Positions 53,125 to 61,400 of a DNA stretch of 64,000 nt are shown here, one piece after another. Source of the stretch: Rubrivivax sp. GTDB lineage: Bacteria; Pseudomonadota; Gammaproteobacteria; Burkholderiales; Burkholderiaceae_C. Under the pieces are notes generated by a model. That model was not told the origin of the DNA. It searched no databases and saw only the letters and a list, made by a program, of their open reading frames with translations. Where the stretch lies: contig JALHPY010000001.1 of NCBI GenBank assembly GCA_022842305.1, forward strand, positions 96,401 through 160,400, read 5' to 3'. A program made the translations under genes and the position numbers. Numbering within the stretch: position 1 is the stretch's first letter; each line of letters begins with the position of its first letter.

Positions 53125-54068
53125 AGATGACTCCCCTGTCCCCGGACCAGGTTCGGGCGGCGTTCGCCAGCATCAAGCCCGCCAAGGCCGATGGCCGGTA
53201 CGCGCCGCACAAGCCCCTGCTGGTGCTCCTGGCGTTGGCGAGGGTGCAGCACCAGCAAGCCCGGCTGGCCCCGTTCGCCGCGGTCGAGCCGAAGCTCAAG
53301 TCCTTGCTTATGGAGTTCGGCCCGACCGGATCGGCCGATCGGCGGCACCTGCCTTTCTGGCACCTGGGCACCGATCTCGGTGGCTCACTCTGGAAGATCA
53401 GCGGGCCGGCCTCGCTGCAGGACAGACCCAGGGCGGCCACCCCCAACCTCGGCGAACTCCGCCAGGAAGGGGTCGAGGCCGGCTTCTCGCAAGAGATCCA
53501 CGCGGCACTCCAGTCAAACCCGGGGCTGCTGGAATCCGTCGCCCGTCGCATCCTCGACGACTACTTTCCTTCGAGCCTACATGCCGACATCGTGGCCGAA
53601 CTGGGGCTGGATCTCGAGGGCGCGCCATACGCCGCGATCACTGACGAGGCAGCGGCCGGCACCAGGAAGAGAAGGCGTGACCCGGGCTTTCGCGACCGCG
53701 TGCTGCTTGCCTACGAGTACCGGTGCTGCGTGTGCGGCTTCGATCTCCGGGTCGGACACCTGCCCGCGGGGTTGGAGGCTGCGCATATCCAGTGGCACAC
53801 GCACGGCGGGCCGGATATCGAGTCGAATGGCTTGTGCCTGTGCTCGCTGCACCACAAGCTCTTTGACCTCGGTGCTTTCACAGTCGAACCTTCAGAGCTG
53901 CGAATCGTGTTCAGCAAGCATGCGATTGCCCCCAATCGCGGCACGGATGGCCCGCTGTCGCACCATGGGCAGCCAATGAAGCCGCCGCTGACGGCTCAAG
54001 ACGGCCCGGCGCCGCAGTTCCTTGAGTGGAACCGTTCGAATGTGTTCAAGGCGCCGGCGAGGCCGTGA
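53121..54068 (+). CDS. Phosphorothioate-dependent McrA-type endonuclease (SBD-HNH)
   Basis: A 315-residue protein. The N-terminal part (YAPHKPLLVLLALARVQ, LKSLLMEFGPTG, LPFWHLGTD) matches the sulfur-binding domain (SBD) of ScoMcrA-type enzymes that recognise phosphorothioated DNA. The C-terminal HNH is clear: YRCCVCGFDLRVGHLPAGLE then AAHIQWHTHGGPDIESNGLC then LHHKLFDLGAF, with two zinc-binding Cys pairs and the catalytic His. This is a type IV restriction activity that would cut DNA carrying Dnd/Ssp sulfur marks. The start is GTG at 53121 (overlapping the HIT stop) or ATG at 53127. No dnd modification genes are seen, consistent with a restriction role. Confidence 0.9.
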   Translation: MKMTPLSPDQVRAAFASIKPAKADGRYAPHKPLLVLLALARVQHQQARLAPFAAVEPKLKSLLMEFGPTGSADRRHLPFWHLGTDLGGSLWKISGPASLQDRPRAATPNLGELRQEGVEAGFSQEIHAALQSNPGLLESVARRILDDYFPSSLHADIVAELGLDLEGAPYAAITDEAAAGTRKRRRDPGFRDRVLLAYEYRCCVCGFDLRVGHLPAGLEAAHIQWHTHGGPDIESNGLCLCSLHHKLFDLGAFTVEPSELRIVFSKHAIAPNRGTDGPLSHHGQPMKPPLTAQDGPAPQFLEWNRSNVFKAPARP

Positions 54069-54146
54069 GGACGTGCCGGACACGCCTCCACGGACACGGA
54101 CTTGGCAGAATCCCGCGCGGAGTTCAAGCCACTTCGGAGGGCGCCC

Positions 54147-54758
54147 ATGCTGTCAAAGAGCCCTGCACTACACATCAGTCACATCGTGATGGGAAGGCAA
54201 AGGCTCGGCCAGAGGGTCTCGTACCTCGTCGATCCGGAAGGAAAAGGCGTCGAACGTGCTGCGCCCGAGACCGTGGTACTGAAGCGATGGCGGCGTCGCA
54301 AGAAGGACGGGTACACGTTTTCAGGAACCCGACTGAGTTCGACGCTCTGGAGGGCCATCGACCATGCCTTTGCTCTGGCACCCGCTCAGATTTGCGAACT
54401 GTCCGTCGACCAGATCGAAGAACATGTCCAGGAAGCCAGATCAACCCTGAAGCGGCGGCACCTGAGTCTGCCCGAGACGGTCATGCTTCGGGCCCTTCTA
54501 CTTGACATCGGTCCGGAGCGATTGGGCAAGCTGATTGATCGTCACATGGCTCGGTCTCACCATGGACGGTCCGGCGTGCCCGACCTCTACCTGATCGCCC
54601 GCCCTGCCCAGTCCCCAACTGACAAGCCGGAGTACAGCCGGTTCGTCGAAGTGAAGAAGCCCAAGGAACAGGTGTCCACGGACCAGCAGGAAGAGATCGA
54701 GTTCATGAAGTCACTCAGCCTCCACGTGCGGGTGCTGCAACTCATTGAGCGGCCGTGA
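54147..54758 (+). CDS. VRR-NUC nuclease-like protein
   Basis: A 203-residue protein. GRSGVPDLYLIARP (candidate catalytic Asp), YSRFVEVKKPKEQVSTDQQE (E-x-K and following Gln) and the strand LHVRVLQLIE form the VRR-NUC variant of the PD-(D/E)XK fold. Long N-terminal part with Arg-rich basic segments (KRWRRRKKDGY). CGGAGGGC precedes the ATG at 54147; a TTG at 54102 is possible. It follows the SBD-HNH gene in the same direction, making a nuclease cluster of xseAB, HNH and VRR-NUC. Confidence 0.75.
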   Translation: MLSKSPALHISHIVMGRQRLGQRVSYLVDPEGKGVERAAPETVVLKRWRRRKKDGYTFSGTRLSSTLWRAIDHAFALAPAQICELSVDQIEEHVQEARSTLKRRHLSLPETVMLRALLLDIGPERLGKLIDRHMARSHHGRSGVPDLYLIARPAQSPTDKPEYSRFVEVKKPKEQVSTDQQEEIEFMKSLSLHVRVLQLIERP

Positions 54759-54974
54759 CTTTCTGGCGTCGATACGAAGTTGTACTCCGTTGCCGATGTC
54801 GTTTCGGGTCACGATGCCTTGGTAGGCCAGATGGAAAGCAGTGGCTGAATAGGTGATCCCAGGAATTGACCGACTGAAGCTGTAGGGCACTACAGAAATG
54901 CGCGGGGGCTCCATCAAAATTCTTGATTAGGCACCAAATGGTGTTCGACATCATCAATATGTGGGAGGGCTCTC

Positions 54975-55517
54975 ATGCGAATTGCTGCAAGCGTGACGTT
55001 GCTGGCACTGACCTTGATGTTGCCAACGACAAGCCTTCACGCAGCAGTCAGGGCGGTGAATCTTGACGGAGTTGCCCCAGTGGAGGCGTTCCTGGATGAT
55101 TCCACTGGCTTGTACTGGAGCGACATGCGGACGCTCGGCGTGTCGACTCATGCGGGCGCACTGGTTGTCGTAGCCAATGCAGATCTTGAGGGGCTGACTG
55201 CTTGGCGCTTGCCGACAGTCGCGGAGTTTCAGAGTCTGTATCTGACCCAGGGCAGCAATGGTGTCGGCACGATGCTAGTTGCTCCCTTCACCGGGGCATT
55301 GACTCCCACTTCGTACTGGACGTCGGAGTTCAACTCTAGGGACGGAACATTCCGCACATGGTCTCCGTTCGGCGACGCAACTTCAATCGCCCTACCGGGC
55401 ACTCTCCATAGCATTTGGGCTGTCCAGGCTGTCCCGGAGCCGATGACCTGGCTTATGTTCGCGGCAGGCATCGCCGCCCTGGGGTCGCATCGCGCTTCCA
55501 GCATGCGCCGGCGGTGA
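54975..55517 (+). CDS. PEP-CTERM exported protein with DUF1566-like domain
   Basis: A 180-residue protein with a cleavable signal peptide (MRIAASVTLLALTLMLPTTS) and a C-terminal PEP-CTERM tail (VPEP, hydrophobic helix, SMRRR). Between them a domain with GLYWSDMRTL, WRLPTVAEFQSLY and YWTSE fits the DUF1566/Lcl family. PEP-CTERM proteins are sorted by an exosortase, which is not in this window. GGGAGGG is upstream of the ATG. Its GC is a little below neighbouring genes. Confidence 0.85.
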   Translation: MRIAASVTLLALTLMLPTTSLHAAVRAVNLDGVAPVEAFLDDSTGLYWSDMRTLGVSTHAGALVVVANADLEGLTAWRLPTVAEFQSLYLTQGSNGVGTMLVAPFTGALTPTSYWTSEFNSRDGTFRTWSPFGDATSIALPGTLHSIWAVQAVPEPMTWLMFAAGIAALGSHRASSMRRR

Positions 55518-55922
55518 GTTCTCCGGCGCCACCTCTCGACCTTGGCACGTTGAGGTTCTAGGCTTGAATGTCCTCGTTGTGAACGGCTTGACACTGCGAA
55601 GCGGCGCGGTGACGAACACACGCTTCTGAGCAGTGTCGATTTGTCGACGTTGGTTAGCGATGGCGCCGTACCGGTCGATGATGTCTTGGTCGAGCCGTCC
55701 GCAGGGAAAGTGGCCGACAGCGGTGCGGACCTCGTCCCGCACCAATTGGCTAATGGCTCCCCGCGGCGTGCTTCGCTGCTAAGCTGTTGGTGTTGGCTTG
55801 TAGCCGGCCGCGGGCTTTATTGCACTACTTGGCGCCGCGTCACCAACGCCTAAAGGTCGCGCACCGAGCTCCCCCCGCCTCGATTGCCGACTCCATCGGC
55901 ACGCGGGGTCCAGGAGTTCTCC
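55518..55922. other. Spacer with one protein-like remnant
   Basis: About 400 bases after the PEP-CTERM gene. Contains the leftward frame described at 55560-55745 and the ribosome binding site of the next gene. No terminator with a T-run was seen. Confidence 0.4.
55560..55745 (-). pseudogene. Unrecognised coding remnant
   Basis: Without a clear start codon, the frame reads ISQLVRDEVRTAVGHFPCGR then LDQDIIDRYGAIANQRRQID then AQKRVFVTAPLRSVKPF, which looks like protein rather than random GC-rich DNA. No family recognised. It lies opposite to the flanking genes. Confidence 0.3.
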
Positions 55923-56135
55923 ATGGCCAAGGCCATCATTGCCTGCAGCACCGGCTTTCAGTACCGCGCAGAGATCCGGCGCCTCCACACACCGGCGGGA
56001 ACGCTTTCGCTGTCCATCCTAACCGCCTTTGAGGGAGCCAAGGACCCGCAGGCCGAACGGCAGGTTCTCCAGGTCACCACTGATGCCGCAGGCCTGCGCG
56101 CTCTGGCCGACCTCGTCCGCCAGGAGGTGTCCTGA
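55923..56135 (+). CDS. Small unknown protein, 70 residues
   Basis: CAGGAG six bases before the ATG at 55923. MAKAIIACSTGFQYRAEIRR, then TFEGAKDPQAERQVLQV-type strands and a C-terminal helix (AAGLRALADLVRQEV). Its stop overlaps the next start (TGATG), so it is coupled to a 235-residue gene. Function unknown. Confidence 0.55.
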   Translation: MAKAIIACSTGFQYRAEIRRLHTPAGTLSLSILTAFEGAKDPQAERQVLQVTTDAAGLRALADLVRQEVS

Positions 56136-56842
56136 TGTCTGCCGTCACCGTGCTCCCTGAGGCCGGCGTCGATGAAGACGTTGTGGCAGCGGCCTTCCAC
56201 CCGGTTGAGGCCGCGATCATTCGTAAGTGCCTCGGCTTGCCACCCATACCCGGTGACGCGTCGCTGGATGTCCGGAACCACGCCGGCGACCTGCCGGAAG
56301 GTGTCGTGCATCTCGAGGACGCCGACGGTAGTGTCGGGGACTGCGGGATCGATCGCGCTGTAAGCGATGCCGTCGCGCGGCTGGTCCTAGCGGGCTTTGA
56401 GGGGACCTTGCCTGTGTGGGGCAGCGCCCGCGAGAGCGAAGTCATCATCACCCGCAAGGAGCGTCGGCCGCGCAAGCGCGCCGTTCGGGCCCTTCCGCTC
56501 CTGCTTCTCGAGGTGAACTGGGCCGACAGCGGTCCCGGCTTTTCCTGGCCGGAGGCGCATCACCTCGGCTGGTTGCCCGGCTTCAACCGCTGGACCGTCA
56601 CCGCGTCAAGGGACACGCCAGAGATCGACGGCTATTGCGACCGGGTGCTCGCCACGTTTGCGCACTGCGAGGATCCCGTGGCTGGCGCACGGGAAGTGAT
56701 CCAAGGCTACTGGCAGTCCCTGAAGGACGAGTACGACCAGGCGCGCTGGGAGTACCTGTTCGAAGAAGGGCGCCTGACGGCCGCCGACGCGGAGGCGATG
56801 GCGGACGCCGTGTGGCCGGATGAGGTCGAGGGCGACGACTGA
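56135..56842 (+). CDS. Unknown acidic protein, 235 residues
   Basis: Starts inside the stop of the previous gene. N-terminal third (DEDVVAAAFHPVEAAIIRKC) is helical; a middle segment (WADSGPGFSWPEAHHLGWLP and GFNRWTVTASRD) has conserved-looking aromatic residues; the C-terminus is acidic and helical (YDQARWEYLFEEGRLTAADA). No catalytic motif. I do not recognise the family. The two genes form a simple operon. Confidence 0.55.
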   Translation: MSAVTVLPEAGVDEDVVAAAFHPVEAAIIRKCLGLPPIPGDASLDVRNHAGDLPEGVVHLEDADGSVGDCGIDRAVSDAVARLVLAGFEGTLPVWGSARESEVIITRKERRPRKRAVRALPLLLLEVNWADSGPGFSWPEAHHLGWLPGFNRWTVTASRDTPEIDGYCDRVLATFAHCEDPVAGAREVIQGYWQSLKDEYDQARWEYLFEEGRLTAADAEAMADAVWPDEVEGDD

Positions 56843-57060
56843 CCGACCGCGGCCGAAGATGGGGTGGGCGCTGGCATCCCGCGCAAAGTCTCGATAAATC
56901 TCGGATGTGGCGGTGACGCCGGAAGATAGCTCACACTGTGAGCCATGGGCCTGCAAGACTGCCACTTCCCCTTCACTTGCGCCGCAGGAGGTCCCGTCGA
57001 CTGGACCGCTGTCGATCGCCTTCTCGAAGTGGTGCCGAGGCGCTGACGCGCATCGTCGCA

Positions 57061-58281
57061 TCACACCGCGGTTGCGTTCGCACTCGCAAAACACGAAGCA
57101 AGTTGCTGAACGTCTTGTTGTTGGGGCATGCGCGTCAGCCACTTCGAGATGGTTGAAGGGTGAATGCAAAGTCGCCCAGCCACCTCGGACTTGCCGAAGC
57201 CCCGCCTCGCCAGGGCCAAAGCTTCCTGTATCAGTTGTTCGGTGCCCTGCCCACGCCCACGCACGCCTGGGGCGACATTGCTCGCGATCCGATACCAGAG
57301 CTCCGCAGCTCGCAGCCTTGCGCTCCAATCTCCGAGGCGATAGCACAGCGGATCTAGCCTCTTGCAAAGTTCGCGCTCAAGATGCAGGAGCTTGACATCG
57401 AGGATGTCTCGTCCGATTGCAGACAAGAGAAGCGGTGACCGTTCCAACTGACGCCTAAGGCCCCGAAGAACTTCCTCCTCGTTAGGGACCGGGGCGCGCC
57501 AAAGAAGACGGCGAGCAGCCATCGATGTTGCTGCTGTCCCAATAAGAAGGTCAGTCAACTTCTCATGCTGTGCGCTGCCTGCAAATGACTGTGCGACGAC
57601 CTTCCCAAGCTCGTACTTTCGTTGACGGGATCTGGAGTCGCCACCGACGTGCTTCGACAGGCAATGCTCGCCGCAGTACTTCGATCCAGACAGGGCAAGC
57701 CGGAAGCAGAACACACACACTCTCTGATTTAGTACCCAGACGATACGAGACGCACCGATCAGGAGAACTGCATCGGCATCCACCGTGCGCAGGGTCAGTT
57801 CCTGCTTCGACGAGTCAAGCACACGGTAGCAACCGTAAAACAAAGACTGGGGGAGACGGCCAAACTCAGTACCTCGCAGTGGATGCGCATCGCCATCGAT
57901 GCGCAGCGGCGGAAGTGCGTCCAGAGCACTGCTGACACGTCCGATGGCCTGTACCAAGTCGTCTGACTCAACTCGGTGCTGCTGCCATGCTGGGCGTGTC
58001 TCGAGCAGACGCTCTGTGAGTCGGTCGCACAGGGGCTTTCGCGGCCCGCTGAAGCCTGAGGGCTCGAGTCCAGCTCGCCGCGGCAGCCGCTTGAGGCGAT
58101 CGTCCAGGACCTTGGGCCAATCTCGCGTTGTTCTTCCTCGACCTACGTATCGCAGGGAGATGTCTGTCTTTCCGGGGAGGGCCGCGTCGAGTAGCAACGA
58201 GACGCCGTGGGCAAGAAGCGCCCGCGCGAACACCTTGCGGTCTCCAAGCCATCGAACCCAAAAAGGCAGCTCGCTAGCCAT
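57061..58281 (-). CDS. Zinc-finger and HTH protein, possible regulator of the right module
   Basis: A 406-residue protein. Near residues 185-205, VCVFCFRLALSGSKYCGEHC gives a C-x2-C and C-x-x-H/C zinc site. The C-terminus has an HTH: ALARRGFGKSEVAGRLCIHP then STISKWLTRMP. The rest is helical and basic. It is divergent from the giant recombinase-like gene, with 192 bases between their starts, so it may regulate it or act with it. No close family known to me; a TniQ-like role was considered but the fingers and HTH order do not settle it. Confidence 0.6.
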   Translation of the reverse strand: MASELPFWVRWLGDRKVFARALLAHGVSLLLDAALPGKTDISLRYVGRGRTTRDWPKVLDDRLKRLPRRAGLEPSGFSGPRKPLCDRLTERLLETRPAWQQHRVESDDLVQAIGRVSSALDALPPLRIDGDAHPLRGTEFGRLPQSLFYGCYRVLDSSKQELTLRTVDADAVLLIGASRIVWVLNQRVCVFCFRLALSGSKYCGEHCLSKHVGGDSRSRQRKYELGKVVAQSFAGSAQHEKLTDLLIGTAATSMAARRLLWRAPVPNEEEVLRGLRRQLERSPLLLSAIGRDILDVKLLHLERELCKRLDPLCYRLGDWSARLRAAELWYRIASNVAPGVRGRGQGTEQLIQEALALARRGFGKSEVAGRLCIHPSTISKWLTRMPQQQDVQQLASCFASANATAV

Positions 58282-58441
58282 CTTCAGCTAGGCACGAACC
58301 CGTCGAAGCCAACATTTGACATTTGCTCTTTATGGTACTTCCGCCAGGCTGTTTCGTCGAGATGACACTAGCTTCAACGCCCAACCCGAAGGGGTCAGGC
58401 GGAAGTCCTTCTTCGGTGCCGGGCCCGCCTTCTGGCGAACG

Positions 58442-58482
58442 CATGACTCGAATTCTCGTCAGCTAGTTTCAACATGACTCGA
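58442..58482. promoter_or_regulatory. Direct repeat upstream of the giant gene, possible operator
   Basis: CATGACTCGA occurs at 58442-58451 and again at 58473-58482, overlapping the start codon of the giant gene, 31 bases (three helical turns) apart. Such spacing suits a bound dimer or a regulator. No other copy was seen nearby. Confidence 0.3.
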
Positions 58483-61400
58483 CCTCCTTCACTTAAGGTG
58501 ATCAAGCCCGCAGCGGAGCGACTCGTTCGTGCGCTGGGAGCCCCCGACGAATGGGATGCCTTGGCCCTGGCCGTGAGGAACGCACTGCGCTACATGAAGG
58601 CTGCGTCGAAGCTTGGAGAGGACCCTGTAGTAGCAGAGTGGGTTAAACAAGCCAGTGAGTTCCGCGGGCTTCTAGATGCGGCTGCCGAGGAAGAGTCAGC
58701 ACTGATCACCTTCGGCGTCGACCTGAAGCGGCGGCGAGGCTTCGGAGTCTTCCTGGAGACGATTCGCTCCACGCACGACTCCGAAACCACCTCCGTGATC
58801 GAGGGTGAGTTTGGACTCACGATCATCGCCAGCGCGAGTGCCGGCGTCGAGGTACCGCCAGCCCTGAGTCTTGGGTTTGCAACGCTCCTGCGAAGTGGCG
58901 ATCCAAGGCAGAGTCGCAACCCGGGTTGGGCGGCGCTGGCGAACGACTTCCCCACCACGGGCGAGGATCTGCAAGCCTGGATCGCGGGTGCTAAAGATCC
59001 CACGATCCAACGATTCCTGATCGGTATTGAGGAGGCGCGCGCCATAGCCGTCGTTAGGCCTGCCGACCTCGACACTTCACGGCAGGGTCGCGGAGAAGCG
59101 GGTTCGGGCCCTGTAGAGCCAAAGGATCCGCCACGCGATGATGGGAGCGGCGACGAAGGCGATCCCGCCGAAGAGCGAGCGCCGCTCGAGCCGCAGAGCA
59201 ACTTCGTCGTCTGGCTGATCAAGCGGTCGATGCGGTCCGGCTTCCGTGCCCACTTTGGAGTCCTGATGCAGTGGGACTACCAGACGCTGCAAGAGCTGGA
59301 GGTCATCTGCAGCGCCATCGCGAAGGAGATCAAGGGCCGCGGCCCGCACTTGGCCAAAGCGCTCTTCGCCGTCATGTGCCTTCTATCCTCGCTGCCGGGG
59401 GACATGGCGCTCTTTGTCCCGATGAAGAAGGACACCGACTTCTGGAACGACGGGTTTCGCAGCCTGAAGTGGAACCTGCTCCGCATCCTCGACTCCGATG
59501 CGGCCCTCGCGATGTCCCCCGATGACCTGCCCTCAGAGTTGGTGGTCGAGATTCCCTTTCCTGGTTTCGCGACGGAAGCGGCTGCGCCGTACGCTGCTTG
59601 GCATCCTCACGCGAAGACCGTTGTCGAGTTCTTGACTGGATCCGACAAGCTAGCAGACGCCCAGCGCTTCCTCGAAGGCTATCGAGCCTGGCTGCGCGGG
59701 CTGGGTCAAGGATGGCTGCACGCCGTCTATGACGCTCGCTTCGCCGGGTCGATCTGGCAGGTGTATCGCGCCTACACCGGCGACGTCGCTACAGGCCTGC
59801 TTTCGCTCAACTATGACGAGTTGGCACTGGCGATGTTGCACTACATCCGTCTGCAAAGGAAATTCCTGCACGGGAAGGTGGCCACCGTCTACGCCCACCT
59901 CAAGTGGGGCGAACCGAGCCCCGGAACCGAGGCTTCGAGCCACGTCGGCCGTGGAATCGCCCAGGAGGTCGAGGCGTTCTCTTGCAAGGTGCTGGAACTT
60001 CGGGCGCGTGCTGCCGCGGCAAGGAGCCGGATGGGCTCGGCGACCACACACGCCGACCTGCTGGCAGCGCAGAAGGACCTTGTCCACCTCCGCGCCCTCG
60101 AGATCATCACGCTGGCCGGTGGCCGCGGCAATCATCTGGAGCGCATGACGTGGGCGATGCTCTATGGCTGCGCGCTCTATGTCCTTCTGCGTGACAAGGA
60201 TGTCGACGACTATTCCGAGGTGCGTGGCGTTCCTGTCTATGGACTGCTAGCGGAAGCGCTCGATGCTCACGTCCATGATTTGGACTGCTTCGTGGAGCAC
60301 GCGGCCAGGCTGGGAATACCAGCCAGCAGCCCTCAGGGCCGTCGCTTTGATGAGCGCCGAGGTGACCAAGTCTGCTTCGTCGCCTACGTACTTGAGGTCC
60401 GAGGCGACGCTGGATTCCTTGCCAGCGAGCCGCTGAGCAGGGAGACGCTCACAGGCATCGCGGATGAGGTGTTTGGTGCCGAGCTCAACGTTGGGCGACA
60501 CACATTGATCAACAGCTGTGTCGAGTTCGACGTCGATTCCTGGCTGAACAAGGCCTTCAGCGGACACCACAGAGGCCATGCCGAGCCGTTCTCGGATGGT
60601 GGTGCGGTGTCTCCCGAGTACGCGCTCGGTCAACTCCGGGCCGCTCTGGATTGGATCACCCTGCCGATGGGCTCGCCGGCTCTGAGACCAGAGGACAGGT
60701 TCGTGCTGCCGCTGCCAGCTTTGGTCGGTCAACTTCCTTCCCCCAAGCCGGTGGAGGCTCGTGCCCCGGATTCGCGCGCTCGAGTGCTGCCCCCTCCGTG
60801 GAGCATCCACACGCCCGCCGCATTGCGTGTCGAGGAGTACTTGCGTGGCAGGCTGCTTGCCGGGCAGTGGCCTAAAGAGGCTGGTGCAGCGCTTCTGCTG
60901 GTGCTGCGTGTGGTGAACTGGATTTCCATGGTTGACCTCAAGGCAATCTGGTGTCAACCGGGGAGCCTTCAGGAGGTGGCCAGCGGTGCACCTCTCGCGC
61001 TCTGGAGCAGGCACGCCAGTGTTGCGGAGATTCACCGACCACTTGAAGCCCCGGCGGCCATCGCATTGCTCAAGCTGCAGGCAGATGGTTCGGGGACGCT
61101 TCCCGATTGGGATCTCACGTGCGCGCAGGCCGCGGCATGGGTGAAACGGGAACTGCCCAGTGGCAACTGGCCTGGTAACCACGGAGCTGCGCTCGCGTGT
61201 CTCGACACCCTGTTGGAACTGCATCTCCGCATTGTCGTTACTCCATTCTGTCTGGCAGCGGCGTCTCCGGCTCTCAAGTCCGCGACGATCAACCGTCGAT
61301 CCGTCTACCGCCTCGCGTTGCCGCAGAACCATGTGAACGCCGCTGACGAGGTGCTGCTACTGCCGGCCCCCGTCATCCGCGGCCCGCAAGGCAAGCATCC

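Noticed and set aside
57061..58281. TniQ/TnsD-like assignment of the zinc-finger/HTH protein
   Set aside because: TniQ has its zinc fingers near the N-terminus with an HTH after, and a transposition operon; no TnsB/C-like genes are present.
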